Assembly: GCA_009363875.1 (NCBI GenBank) | Contig: CM018680.1 | Coordinates: 75,271,811-75,335,810, forward strand | Source: Mikania micrantha | Lineage: Eukaryota > Streptophyta > Magnoliopsida > Asterales > Asteraceae | Direction of reading: 5' to 3' | Length of the DNA: 64,000 nucleotides | Part shown: positions 1 through 12,641 of the stretch, piece after piece | Layout: each line of letters begins with the position of its first letter | How positions within the stretch are numbered: the stretch's first letter is position 1 | Notes under the pieces: model-generated | Seen by the model: only the letters and a program-made list of their open reading frames with translations | Database searches by the model: none | Told to the model about the DNA's origin: nothing | Position numbers and translations under genes: made by a program

Positions 1-222
1 AATAGCTATGGATTTTGTTACCAAGCTACCTCGCACTTCCAGTGGTCATGATACTATCTGGGTTATTGTTGATCGATTAACCAAGTCTGCTCATTTCTTG
101 CCAATGCGTGAGACATGCACGATGGATAAACTGGCAAGACTCTACATCAATGAGATAGTGGTGCGCCACGGTGTGCCATTATCTATCATTTCAGATCATG
201 ATAGCAGATTTACATCAATATA
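1..222 (+). pseudogene. Ty3/gypsy integrase fragment, cut at both ends
   Basis: The translation from the left edge is the start of a Ty3/gypsy integrase catalytic core. It has the MDFVTKLPR block with the first catalytic Asp, the VDRLTKSAHF block, and the segment before the second Asp (here SDHDSRF). The same blocks occur in the intact gypsy element at 42890-43095 and in the decayed one at 60765-60965, and the match is close. Similarity stops abruptly at about 222, where AT-rich sequence begins. The upstream part lies outside the window. The fragment is on the opposite strand to the LTR at 2261-5618, so it probably belongs to a different insertion. It cannot make a working integrase because the DDE triad is incomplete. 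Confidence 0.85.
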
Positions 223-2244
223 ACTTACAATCATATAACTTATTATATGCATCGTATTTCTATACGTATGCGGATCTTACCCTCATAACATCTATATAAC
301 TTAATACATGGATTGTTTTCCCACGTATGTGAGTTCTAGAAGCTTAATTCATATAATCGCACCTTTGACTTTTCAAAAGTCAATATGTAAGTTAACCTAT
401 ATACAATTAAACACCGCCAACATCTCTGGCTATTCTCTTACTCCTTTGACTTAACATATAATTTATGTTCGCATAAATTCACAACCGTATCACATACAAT
501 AAAGCATTTATCTACATCATTGTAGATCAAATAAGAGGTCTACTGACATCGTTAGCTCACACTCAAGTGAACCATTTCAACATGCCTTTACAAGGCATTA
601 TCCACACCCATGTGGATTAATATCTATTCGAGAAATTATATTACCAATATAACAACCAACACATGGCTTATATCCATGTGAATCACCAATTGAGTTTTGT
701 ATGTTCACAATACTTGTGAATCAAGATTTGGTTATGAATTATTATACTTGTGGTATATCACCATAACACATCACTTTCTCATTACACATACTTTATTAAG
801 TTTCAATGTTTACATCTTAATGGGTCATTCCTACCCATTTAATCAAATAATGTAAACTAACAAATTTACCAGCACTTCTGGCTCATTATCACACAATAAT
901 CAACATATCCAATCTATCGGCTCATCCGATTATCCACACTCTAGTGATTTAATAACTCACCACTGGCTCATTCGGCTATTTCCATACAAATTATATTGCA
1001 TATAACATTCACACACTATAATTTAAATTGGAACTTAACACACACATACTAATGGGTCTCCCCATTCAAGTAGTTCCAATCATTAGTTTATGCACAATTC
1101 AAATACTCAAGTAGATACATAAACTTTTTTTTTCCACACTACTATTAATCAATTCGAGTGTTCATTACTCTCAATGTTTGCATCTATGAAAATTATTTAC
1201 TCTTATCAATTAAGACATTGTCCATATTCCTATGGATCAATTCCAATTCCAATTCACGTATTGGTGCTCAACCTATTGCAAGTCACCACAGTCAAAGTCA
1301 AATTTCAAGTCCACACATACACTTGTGGATCAATCAAATAAGCATAGAATGTTCTAAGCATCCTTATTACTACATTCATGTAAGACCATGTACAAACAAC
1401 ATACAATTTTCATGATAGTCGATCATATGATAGCATAATCAAATTAAGTCTTCTTAAAGACTTTGACTCCTCCACTAACCTTAAAAGCAATTAATTACTA
1501 TCTACTTTCGTAAAGTTTAATTTCTAGTATTCATGATACTACATATGTTGTTATGGCTCATTGTGCAATACATACAAGTACCACACACATAGCTTTATCT
1601 ATATTCAATCAATTGATTACTACATATAGTATCTAATTGATTAACCACCCGTCTTAACACCACATTGTTAATAACCATCACATAGTTCCTAATAGAAACT
1701 ATAAACAATTCATTACATGAGTTTACTCAATCAATTAAGACTCAAAAGTCGTTATTTAAAACCTCTATTATCACACATCATCGTGATTAAATTTGTAAAT
1801 ATACTCAAGCCCATTACATGGGTTATCATTCTTTTATTAGTATTTTATTATACTAACAATTTTGTGATTCTATCATCACACATGTTATCTTTATCACTTG
1901 TACCTACTATTTTCTTTCCTGAAATGAAACGATAGCCTTAACAATACATCCATATGGTATGAATATTATTAGACTGGCCAGGCCTAAAAATATACCCATC
2001 ATATGCTTGTCTATTTAGATTCACCATTTCAAATCGGAATCAAGAAGTTAGGTTCACATAACATATAACATAATTTCACATAAGTGTGTGACACACAACC
2101 ATTTAATTTCATTCATAACTACAAAATCTGCTAACCTTGGTTTTCTGCTTCGAGATCGGTCATGGATCGAACACTTCGTTCCTATTAAGAGCACAAAGAT
2201 TTGAGTCCAAGTGTTCGCAACTAACTTGAATCCCTCAAACCATT
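223..2244. other. Non-coding AT-rich sequence, probable leader of a minus-strand gypsy element
   Basis: No convincing reading frame on either strand. The stretch is rich in short inverted words of the form TCCAC-n-GTGGA, for example near 600, 665 and 1320. This is the same style of sequence as the LTR at 2261-5618. Because a primer-binding site lies at its right end, I infer it is the untranslated leader of that minus-strand element, broken at about 223 by or against the integrase scrap. Confidence 0.4.
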
Positions 2245-2257
2245 GGCTCTGATACCA
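2245..2257 (-). other. Primer-binding site (initiator Met tRNA) of minus-strand gypsy element
   Basis: On the minus strand the bases read TGGTATCAGAGCC, the usual plant retrotransposon primer site complementary to initiator Met tRNA. Three bases separate it from the LTR end at 2261. This fixes the orientation of the adjoining LTR as minus, with internal sequence to the left. Confidence 0.8.
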
Positions 2258-2260
2258 ACT

Positions 2261-5200
2261 TGTAACCCCCGTTATCCAAAAAATTAATTTAACGGTATTT
2301 GAACCGTTACCATTATTAAATTTTGGTCCCAGAAAATTTTTGACAATATTATAACACCTATCAGGTGTTCTACATCTTTTTTTTTATGTTTAAAAGAACA
2401 TAAGTTTAATTAACTGGTATTCTTACCATGTCCAACACATAAGTTTGAAATCTTATGCACAATTCATTTCAAACCCCAAAGTTGTTCGATCCTTGCATCC
2501 TTAACCGATCTCGTTCGCCTCCATTCTCGATTAAACTGAAAATGCACATTAACATTCACAATAAGTTCATAAGAACTAAGTGAGTCCACTATTATATCAA
2601 ATCGGAAGCTTACGAGAGGTCGTAACATGTTAAAATGCTTAAAACAGGTCAAAACAACAAAATTCCAGAAGTTAACCTTCGTAGCCTACGACCCAACCAT
2701 AGGCTACGGCCAGCAAGTTCTGGTTATCCGCTACGGCCATGGCATAGCCTACGGCGGTTTGCGCCCTTTTTACTCATTTTCTGCATTTTAACTCCTCCAT
2801 TTATTATCCCGTTGATTTCCGACTTCTCGATGATCATATATCACCCGAGAACATAAATCAAATGGGGATTTCAATCACAATTGAACATTCCCCTGCAACT
2901 AAACATAATCATTATACATGATTCTATATAATCAATTTACAAAGGTTATTTGGTTTGACTTTCATAATTCAAACCAAATCCAACACCTCAATTGTATTTT
3001 CACATACTTTACCATCCTTTCATTTAAAAATCATATACATAATTGATTCATCATTCTTAAAAATTCAATTCATTCATATCATAGGCAACTCACCTATTCA
3101 CATTAACCATAACTTTGACTTTTTAAAGTCAACATCGTTCGACACATTCTCACATATTGACCAATCCACACATATGTGGGTTCTCCTAATGCCTCACTAA
3201 GGAGGACTTACATGACAAACTCAATGTCATTCCAAGATGGTTTTACATGTCAAACACAACGCCACTCCCTAGTGGTCTTACAGACAAATCCAAATCCACT
3301 CACAAGTGGTCTTACAAGATAAATCCAACGCCACTCACCAGAGGTCTTATATGATAAATCCAACGCCACACACCAGTGGTCTTATATGATAAATCCAATA
3401 CCACTCACCATTGGTCTTTCATGTTGAATCCAATGCCACTCACCAATGGTCTTATATGATAAATCCAATGCCACTCACCAGTGGTCTTTCACGTTAAATC
3501 CAATGCCACTCACCAGTGGTCTTACATGTTAAATCCAATGCCACTCACCAGTGGTCTTATTTTAAATTCAATGCCACTCACCAGTGGTCTTACAATTTAA
3601 ATTCAATGCCACTCACCAGTGGTCTTACAGATTTGCACACACAAAATGCCATATGTCATGGTCTTAAATTTGCTTTAACACTATAGTGAATAGTTTCCAA
3701 TTCCATGTGTCAATTACTATCAACATATAATGACACTATCACTAGTTATGAAATCATATCATAACATTCACCAATTTCAACAAAACTCGTATTAATACGT
3801 CAAATATTTGATCCACACTATCTAAATACCACTCTATGTAGTCTTATATATATACTTCCACCCAATATGGATCCTCACCACCTCATGTGTCAATTATCAA
3901 TTAACATAAAAAGACACAATTCCAACTCTTGAAATCAACACATATCATTCTTCAAGTACTAGAAGACATCTATCAATATTCTACATTCAACACAAACATT
4001 ACCACTTTAATATGACTTATGGTTGCATATTAAGTGAGTGGATTACTCACCTTGGCCCGTAGGAAAGCTAAACTTCATAACTCTTTCTCGGTTCTAGGGA
4101 TTCCACTTTCCATTTCATCTCCTATACAATTTGTATATAAAACACACATTTAACATTCATGATTTATTTACAAATCATATTGTATGCAAGGACTCCAATT
4201 TCTACATTTGTATTGAAATCCTCATTTTTGTTCGTTTACGCTAATACTTGCACCATCCATTTGCAAGTATTTTTGACACTTAGATCACACTATAACATAA
4301 ATAACACAATCAATAAACCCATCATTTATTGTCTAAACCAAATGGGCTCTAAGGGTTATCTTTATTTTGTGTATAAAACTTTACTTTAAAAAAATGTACT
4401 TACAGCACAACAGCTGTTCGTGCTTGTTTTTGGCCACTGTAAAACCTGAATTGGTTCAACATGTTCAAAGATAAAATGTAGTTCACTCAAATACCTTTCC
4501 AACGATATAAAATACGCCTCAATCGGAGGTACTGTTGATTTTATATGAATTTTCTAAAATCAGTACAGCAACAAAAATATGTTCATTCAGCATGCTGAAC
4601 TTTCTGCCTTCCTACAGAAATTGACTGTTTTGACTCTATTACAGCCCAAATCAGCTTCTAATGTTTAAATAAGAAACGTAGTAGACTTGAAGGTCTTTCC
4701 AGCCATATAAAGTATGCTTTCTAAATATTTTTCTATGATTTTATATGATTTTTCAAAAACAGTGCAGTAACCATTTTTATATCCAATCTGCACCTGATTT
4801 TAGTTTTCATTTAGGCATTTCAACAAACATGTTATGTTCATGATTTTACTAATTCATAATCGCTAACATTTGGTTACTTTCAACTATCCATTTTTCATTC
4901 ATTATAATTTTTTTTTTTGCTAAAGATTAGTTTAGGTGCTGAACAAAAACATCAAAACCATGATTTATACAACCTTTACCCAACCAATCTCATTCATGTA
5001 TTGAGTTTACATCAAACCCATATGCGAACCCAACCCATATGAAAAATTCAGCACTTGTACATACAAATTATTCATTTTTAAGTTGTTTATTAAGCAATTT
5101 AAACATGGTTTCATGGTTTCTAAGACCCATCAACACCCAAATTTCGAATTTTGGATAAACCCTAATAGTTCTCATCTCAAGAACTTTCAATAACATCAAA

Positions 5201-5618
5201 AGAGGAATCTAAAATCACTTACAAGTTGTTAGTAATCACTAAGGATAGTGATTAAGCCTTCAATCTCAGATTTTGAACAAGAACTCAACATAATTAGAAG
5301 CTAGGGCTTGAAATTATTCCATTTCTCCCTTGATTTCTTCTCTGGTCGAACACACACACACATACGCATGAACTATCTGGATTTTGACCAAGTATATAGT
5401 CATATCCTCTTTAAATCAACTTTGCCTAATTGGCAATTTCAGCCCCTCAAACTTCTAAACTAGTTAACTCACTTAACCATCCTAATCAAGTTCGTTACTA
5501 GTCAACTATAATACCCCAATTGTTGTTATATCATAATCACAACATAACTTAATATATTATAACATATGTTTCTTTTGAATAAAGAAACACACACGTTAAT
5601 TGAAAATTGGTCGTTACA
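2261..5618 (-). mobile_element. 5' LTR (3.36 kb) of a minus-strand Ty3/gypsy element
   Basis: Bounded on the minus strand by TGTAACGACC at 5618 and GGGGGTTACA at 2261, giving TG...CA ends, with a primer site immediately inside. No coding sequence is evident. It contains an array of 35-bp repeats at 3211-3635. The interior is AT-rich, and short frames such as 4159-4389 look accidental. The right end abuts sequence related to the large LTR at 46211-50981, so it probably inserted there. Its other LTR lies outside the window, so the TSD cannot be checked. Confidence 0.7.
3211..3635. repeat. Tandem array of about twelve 35-bp units
   Basis: About twelve head-to-tail units near 35 bp. Most contain CCACTCACCAGTGG, a perfect 5-bp inverted repeat with a 4-base loop. 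The first three units are the most divergent, and units 8-12 are nearly identical in the core. The array lies inside the minus-strand LTR. Confidence 0.9.
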
Positions 5619-6285
5619 CCCAACAACCCTCTCTCTATCCTCACCATCGGCCCTTTCTCTCTCTACACTCTCTCTAGAAACCCACACCATATCTCTCTCA
5701 TTTCTCAACCAAATCGAGTGTTTTTGGTGTCTAAACGACCACCAAATCATGTAGATCATAGAAGTACAAAGCATCTGAGTTTTTGTTCAACAAATTCGAG
5801 GTAACAACCCATCTTTGTTGCGATTTTAGGGTTTTGAAAACCCTATTTCGAACCCACCGTTTGGCCGGCTAAAACTATGTCAAACCCTAGGGAAACCACA
5901 CTAAAACCATTGAGAATGTGTTAGGAACAAGTGGTAACCTAAATCCTGGTCGATTTACTTGAACTCCATGGCTGCACTCTCTCGAGGGTCGACCGGCCGA
6001 ATGGCCTAACCCAGCTCCCCGAATGAAGAAGCCGAAGCAGCCTCCTTCGGCCATGCTCATTCGCCGAATGGCCAAGGTCTTTCTTAGGCCATGCTCATTC
6101 GCCCATTCTGTTTCGTCCTAGACCCCATTCGTTCGGCTTAATTCCATTCGCTGGAACCCTTCATTCGATCGGCTCTTTCCCCCTTCGGCCCAGCTCCCAC
6201 TCGGCCAACCCTCATTCGGCCGAACACTTATTCGACCAATACCATTCGTGGACATCATTCAATCGGCCAAGAGCTGCTGATTACA

Positions 6286-7335
6286 TGTCACACCCCGAGC
6301 TCTCGGCGACCCGGGCGCTGCGACCCGAATTGGTTTCATAGATTATACAGTCTCGGTCAGAGTTTATTATTCATTTTAATATGTTTCAGCGGAAGCGTTG
6401 TTTCATAAATTCATAATTTTATAAATAATTCACATGCGTGAATGTGAAAACTGTTTTTCATGATTTATAAAAAGTTCATACGCATAAGTATGAAAACTTC
6501 ACTGTCACTTTTTATAATATAACTTTTCATAAATAACTTTTCAGGATTTCACAAAAGTTCATACATATAAGTATCAAAGTATGAATATCATCATTTCATA
6601 TTATAATAAACCAGCTTTTCACAAACACATATTATACATCATTTTATAATATCTGGTTTATACAAGACTTGGAGGCATAGCTCCAGTAGCTCCATGGTCC
6701 TACCACAAGATTTTATTCAAGGCATCATAGGCCAAGAATCTCTAATCTTGTTTCTGATTTGTCATTCATTATTACCTGAAAAGTTTTTGAAAATAAAACG
6801 TCAACATAATGTTGGTGAATACAAATAACAGACTCGATATGTAAGCATAGCATATTCGGTCCTTTAACCATAATTAATAATGGCAATACTACACATTTAG
6901 CAGGTTATTTCACTGATCGATACAACCACTGCATACCCTGGCTTGTACTGTCACTGGTTAGGAACAACAGCGGAGTGCGTCTTACAATTGTTCCCTCCAG
7001 CCCACAGCCCGTCACTGGTTAGGTTGCCTGCGGAGTGCGTCTTACGTATAACCTTCCAGCCCACGTTACCAGCCACGTATGGGAATTTCACCCATAGCGG
7101 ATACAATTTGCAAACCGTACGTATACTAATGGTCTAAATGCTGGTCTAATAGTATCCCTTTATGCGTCAAAGTTAAACATACATGCTAATAAAAATTCAT
7201 TTATAATTTAAAAACAAGTTAGATGTATTCACCTGTATTTTTGGTTGACTGAGCGACAGCTTAAACTTCTGGATATAAATTTGGACAGCGTTTCTGCTTA
7301 ATCTATTCTTAAAATTATTCTGCAAGTAAGATTTC

Positions 7336-7367
<32 letters not shown>

Positions 7368-7399
7368 ATATTATTAATATTACTCTTATTATTACGATT

Positions 7400-7483
<84 letters not shown>

Positions 7484-8280
7484 GTAGTAGTAGTACTATT
7501 ACTATGATGATCAATATTATTATTATTTTAAGTAAACTAAAATTTTTAATATATACATAGGGTCGGATCTTAACCTAAACCCTATAAGTTAATATTTTAA
7601 TAAAACTTTAAATTTATGAGTTTAACTAAAATTAGATAATATACCTAAACGAATCAACTCCTTAGTCTTGACTTGTATTTTGATCAGCACCTAGCATCCA
7701 GATCTTTTATTTTCTTCTCAAATGTGTTTGTGATTTTTAATTGCCGTGAATATGGAAAGTATTTATAGTGAGTTAAAACTTGGGACGAAAGAAATTTAGG
7801 GGTATAGATTATATACGTGGAGTTTATTTGATTGAGTGAATCATCCTTATTTCATTTTGATTTCTAAAATTGTTACACGTAGCTTCTCATAAGTAATATT
7901 TCAATTTCAATTGAAAGGTTAAGTTTATATTATTTTATTATTATAATTAATTTAGCTCAAATTTTGTTTTTCGCTTATAACTTTTAAATTATAATGTTTT
8001 ATAAAATTCTAAAAATACTGTTAGGACCAGCTCATTTTTCTCTACGTTTTGACCTAAGTTTCGTTAAAAACGGAGAAAGTTTAATTATAATATATTTTAT
8101 TAATTTTGAGCGGTCTCCTATAACATTAACTGACCGAATAAGTGTGTCAAAAATTTTTAATAATCATTTTACTCGTTACTTACTAGTATGTAAGTGTCAC
8201 ATATGTGTATATAATAACTAGATAATTAAATTTATAATATTGAACAATATATTTTATAAAAATAAATAGCATGTGTTACA
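6286..8280 (-). mobile_element. Solo LTR of the gypsy-1 family, minus strand, TSD TTACA
   Basis: The left end is the reverse complement of the gypsy-1 LTR 3' end (compare 27340-27394 and 63330-63379). The right end is the reverse complement of its start (compare 25867-25905). Both sides carry the same 5-bp duplication TTACA (6281-6285 and 8281-8285), so this is a complete LTR without internal region, the product of LTR-LTR recombination. At 1995 bp it is about 450 bp longer than the two gypsy-1 LTRs (1528 and 1543 bp), partly because of an expanded ATT microsatellite. Confidence 0.92.
7339..7495. repeat. ATT/TTA microsatellite
   Basis: Long run of TTA/ATT triplets, interrupted near 7370-7405 and ending in AGT triplets. 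It lies within the minus-strand solo LTR and is absent at the matching place in the other LTR copies. Confidence 0.95.
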
Positions 8281-9214
8281 TTACATGGGGTGGTGTACAC
8301 GATCGTTGGATGGGCATGCATGGGACCAAAGGTGTGTGTGTGCATGAGTTTTTAGGGTTTTCTTGACAAGAAACTAACTTAATTTCACTAAACAAAGGGT
8401 TACAAATCAAATGTTGAACATAGAGTTTGTCTATCAAATGGGGTTGGAGTTAAACAAAGAATTATGCAACAACATTAAAGATCTTAGCGATTTCAAACAC
8501 AAAGCATAAAATGCGAAGGATCAAAGAATCTAACTAAGTGTAAATGTTAGTTGTTAACATCCAATACTTAGTTAAGGCTATGCTATATACAACTAAGTTA
8601 GATGGTTCCGTTGAACCTTCTAATCTAAGTAGTATACACACGAACGAACTAAGAAACAAAGGAAGCTAAAACTCAATCTCGGGCTTAGGGTTAATCTAAT
8701 GGGATTAACTTAAAGTCTAACAATTTAAGCTATGATTTTCTTAAAATACTTTATGGTTTTATTAAATGAAATTGATAATAAACCCTCTTCAAATTAATTA
8801 AATGATTTCTAACTTAAGATTTATTTAACACAGATTACTTTACAAATACCTAATCAAAGTCTTATGGGTTTAAGGGTTCTCAATGATGGATAATACCTTA
8901 GACTAATTAGAGGAAGTCTTAGAAAACACCTTAGTGACATAGTACACTTAGTTGCACACCGAGACCAAAACCCTAGTTTGCGACTATTATAACGACTTAT
9001 AGTATTCGAATCTCTTAAAACAACTCAGGTGTTGAAGATACTTAAGCTACAATCAACGAGCGCGCATTATCTGTGGTAACTTATACTTAGCAACACAGGT
9101 GAGTTCATTGTCCCTTTTCAAACTATTTTGAATTTTACTTCGGGACTGAGAAGCATGTTATACATTTTAAACAAGTGCTTAAATGTATCATAAATGCTTT
9201 TATAATTATTCATA

Positions 9215-9440
9215 ATGCTAAGTGCTAATGCTTTATACTAATGCTAAATGCTAATGCTACATACTAAAGCTAGATGCTAATGCTAAGTGCTAATGCTTTA
9301 TACTAATGCTAAATGCTAATGCTAATGCTACATACTAAAGTTAGATGCTAATGCTAAGTGCTAATGCTTTATACTGATGCTAAATGCTAATGCTAAGTGC
9401 TAATACTAGATGCTAATGATACATGCTAAGACTACATGCT
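9215..9440. repeat. Tandem repeat of GCTAATGCTAAATGCTAATGC type
   Basis: A higher-order unit of about 66-72 bp is repeated about three times, each built from the 7-mer GCTAATG and variants. It belongs to the partial large LTR. Confidence 0.85.
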
Positions 9441-9682
9441 AAGGCTACTTACTTTTAAACTAGTTTGCTTAAAACACCGAGTGCTTTTCAGATGCAAAGA
9501 ATGCAAAGACTAACAGGTTAAAATGCTTTTATAAACTAACTTAGAAAGCTTGAATGCTCAAACTCAGAAAGACTGATATACTTGATATGCTTGCAATGCT
9601 AGAATGCTCGAAGTGCTAGAAATGCTCAGAATGCTTTAAACTATGTATGCTTATTATGCTTGACATGCTAAAACAACGGTTT

Positions 9683-9950
9683 GGCCTCTCAGTGCTTGCC
9701 CTACCGGTTGTGAAGCAAGTACTTGTGCACAAGATACGTAAATTCTATGCTATATGAATGCTATAAACTTGTATGCTAAAGCTAACGGCTATGGTAGATT
9801 ATACTGATTTGGCCTCTCAGTGCTTGCCATAGGGTGTTCTCCATAGTCGGACTTGAAGGAACAGACCGTCGGCCTCTCAGTGCTTGCCATAGGGTGACCT
9901 TGATAGTCAGGACTTGGGGAAAACAGGCTGTTGGCCTCTCAGTGCTTGCC
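9683..9950. repeat. Four dispersed copies of an 18-bp motif in the large LTR
   Basis: GGCCTCTCAGTGCTTGCC occurs at 9683, 9811, 9871 and 9933. The second to fourth copies sit in longer similar units of about 60 bp. At the equivalent place the sister LTR at 49600-49840 carries a different repeated motif. Confidence 0.9.
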
Positions 9951-10843
9951 ATACAGTGATTCCTCATCGTCCTCTCATGGTTGTGATATGTGACTAGGAT
10001 GATTCTGGTTTTCTTTATTTGACTTCGTGTCATCTTAGAAATCCTTTATCAACACCCCGAAGTTGCTAATCACATCTAGTTTCGATATGGATTGATAATG
10101 GATTCCTTAGGGCGTCCAGTTGTCCATAAAGGTAACTCTCAAAGCTAGACTTGCTGATGCTATTGTGTGCATGCTGAAAACTTATAAACAGAATGCTAAA
10201 GCTATGATGGGAATGGGATTGGATGGTAGGTAAAATGCTTAATTATCATTAACAACAATGTCATATGTGATTTAGTATGTGGTGGGATGGCGTTTGGGCG
10301 GGTTGTAGGCTCGACCCTTTCGTATGCCCTATATATAAACATACCGAATTGGATATTACAGGTGATGTTAATGAGGTTAAGGTTGTACCGAAAAGGTTTG
10401 CTAAAGCTATTTTCAAATGCTAAAACTATATGAACTCACCAACCATTGTTTTGACCTTGTTTTCTTACATGCTTTCTCAGGTGACGTACATGATTAAGCT
10501 AAGACTCAGGAATACATACTAGGATGCCCAGTTAGAGGACCTAGTAGATTTTTGGAAAGCACATATTTTGTTTAATGATGCGAGTCACTTTTGATATCTT
10601 GTACCGTTACAAGATAGTAAACATTTGATTCTTTTGATAGGTTTACTCAGTTAAATTATCAAACATTAACAGTTGTAATTTAACTTTGTAATCCTAGTTA
10701 ATACTATATTGTGCTTTAGTTATTCTCAGTGTTGATGCTATGTAAACAATCTGATCATCACGATTATCACTCACGATATCGCGCCCCGAGAACCTTTCGC
10801 CCGACGGGAAAGTCGATCCGTCCTGCCGGCTCGGGGTGTGACA

Positions 10844-11186
10844 TCAAAACTGAAACTTTATAACCATAGTTAGTGCAATATAAACCATGGTTGTTTTAAC
10901 ATTTGTAATTAGATATTGAAGAACGATCATTTCCTTTTGCAATATACAGAAAGTCCATATCTAGAAGCAACATATGTTCATATCATACATGCGTACAGAT
11001 TTACATGTATATTCTTTTAAATGTTCTTGATTTTTGTTTGAGCATTGATCAATTGGGCCATCAACGTCGGTGGAATGGTTCTATCTAACGTTATTGGTAT
11101 GGAGGAAAAATGTGAGAAATAACATTCTAAAGATTGGAGAAAGCATTGGTGAGGCAAGTGAGGGCAGTGTTGAGGATGGTGTTGAT
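10844..11186. other. Non-coding interval
   Basis: Unique-looking AT-rich sequence after the large LTR. An open stretch near 11100-11185 ends at the MITE insertion, but I could not recognise a protein in it. Confidence 0.5.
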
Positions 11187-11195
11187 TGTTGAGTC

Positions 11196-11542
11196 AGAGC
11201 CGGCTGTCTTCGATAAAAAACTAGGCAATGGCCTAGGGCCTCATATTTTTTGCGGTCCAAGAAAGCCAAAACCCAGAAAGCTCAAACCGTAAATATAAAC
11301 CGTTAACAACGGTTTGGTTTGGTTTTATTTTTAAATGCTCGGTTTTGGTTTTAGTTAATCATAAACTGTTATTTACGGTTTCACCTAAAAACTGAACCAC
11401 AAATACCGCTATGGGTCGCTTAAGCTTACAAGGGAACAAATGAATCAAATATACGTAGGGAAAGAATGTAAGATCTTGAATGGATGAAGGGCCCCAAATT
11501 TTAATGTTGCATAGGGCCCTCAGATTAGTTGATCCGGCCTTG
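11196..11542. mobile_element. hAT-like MITE, TSD TGTTGAGTC
   Basis: Flanked by the direct repeat TGTTGAGTC (11187-11195 and 11543-11551). The duplication is 8 bp if the first base is taken as terminal, as expected for hAT. The ends are short, imperfect inverted repeats around AGGCCGG (AGAGCCGGCT on the left, AAGGCCGGAT on the right strand). 347 bp, no transposase. Confidence 0.65.
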
Positions 11543-11653
11543 TGTTGAGTCCAGTGAAGGGGGTGGTCAAGGTGGCGACCTGACATCTTAATTCTAAATA
11601 ACACGCGATAAAAAGAAAGAAATCCATTAAAATAAGTCATGTTAGCACCTAAC

Positions 11654-12633
11654 CAATGTTCTGAAAACCGGACTGGACCGGCCGGCCGAATCGGGAACCG
11701 GGAGGTCGACCGGCAAAAAAACATGTGAACCGCCCTCAAGGAAACCGGCCAGTTGAGCCGGTTCATCGGTCGTACCTGAAACCGGTTCACTGGCCGTACC
11801 GGATTTCAATTTTTTTTAACTAAAATTCAAGTAATTAAACATTAAAATCAAACCTTGTATTTTTTTAACATGATTATGTTTGTTTGAACATTTATTACGT
11901 TGATTTTAGGGCTGACAATTTTACACACGAACACGTTAAACACGACACGACACGACTTTAACATGTTTCGTATTTACAACATGTCGACACGTTAAAACCT
12001 ATTTATTTTTCGTATCTAAACAGGTAAAACCCGCTAACACCCGTTAAGACCTGTTAAGATCCGTTAATACATATTAAGATCCATTAAAACCTGTTAAGAT
12101 ATGTTAAGACATGTTAAGACATGTTAAGACCTGTTTAAAATTTAAAATTTATAATGAATAATATAATAAAATATGTGGGTAACTAATTAATTTCAAAAAA
12201 ATTCTAATTGTCTAACCCTAGTTATTTAACAGGTTTCTTAATAGGTTCTTTAACGGGTTTTAACAGGTCATTTACAGTGTTAAATGTTAACAGGTTCCTT
12301 AACAGGTCATTTCGTGTTTACGTGTTTTTAACGGGTCGTGTTCGTGTTTGAACAAACAGACACGATAAGAATTCGTATCTAACCAATTCGTGTTTCATGT
12401 CTTAACGTATCGTGTATTAACGAGTCGTGTCTGACCCGTTATGACAACCCTAGTTATTTTAACATTTATTATGTTTGTTTGAACATTAATTTGTTTGTTT
12501 AAATATGTTTATATTTTTTTTTGAAATTTTTATATATTTATTATATCATCCGGTTCTTGAATCTGGTACAATCAGTCTGACTAGTAGCAGTAAGGCGCTT
12601 GGTTCGACGTACGATACGGTTTTGAAAACATTG
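11654..12633. mobile_element. Non-autonomous hAT element, TSD CACCTAAC
   Basis: Perfect 8-bp duplication CACCTAAC (11646-11653 and 12634-12641). Terminal inverted repeats are CAATGTTCTGAAAACC on the left and CAATGTTTTCAAAACC on the right, 14 of 16 matching. 980 bp with no transposase. The left third is rich in CCGGT words and forms a spurious open frame on the minus strand (11359-11790). A second repeat with AGGGYTG ends sits inside. Confidence 0.88.
11908..12451. mobile_element. Nested repeat with AGGGYTG ends inside the hAT element
   Basis: Begins AGGGCTGACAA and ends with the complement of AGGGTTGTCATAA. Inside are CACGACACGAC and GTCGTGTTCGTG words and a run of GTTAAGACCTGTTAAGA repeats. 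The ends look hAT-like, but I could not find a clean 8-bp duplication, so the limits are tentative. Confidence 0.45.
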
Positions 12634-12641
12634 CACCTAAC

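Larger units (their letters stand above)
5619..10843 (+). mobile_element. Partial large LTR (family of 46211-50981), interrupted by a nested solo LTR
   Basis: Several blocks match the complete solo LTR at 46211-50981 in the same order. They are a CT-rich leader near 5620-5800 (like 46920-47100), the GTGAGTTCATT-TGTCCCTTTTCAAA block at 9099 (like 48540), the ATGCCCTATATATAA promoter-like block at 10324 (like 50146), and the GC-rich end CGGCTCGGGGTGTGACA at 10843 (like 50981). The 5' end is missing, replaced by the minus-strand LTR ending at 5618. A solo LTR of another family is inserted at 6286-8280. Tandem repeats lie at 9215-9440 and 9683-9950. No protein-coding content. Confidence 0.75.

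Noticed and set aside
3211..3635. CRISPR-like look of evenly spaced repeats
   Set aside because: Contiguous 35-bp tandem units without unique spacers, in plant nuclear DNA.
9782..10033. 83-codon minus-strand frame with repeated LWQALRG words
   Set aside because: Translation of the GGCCTCTCAGTGCTTGCC tandem motif in an LTR.
11359..11790. 143-codon minus-strand frame
   Set aside because: Crosses the boundary of one hAT MITE and the CCGGT-rich start of another; a product of repeat composition.
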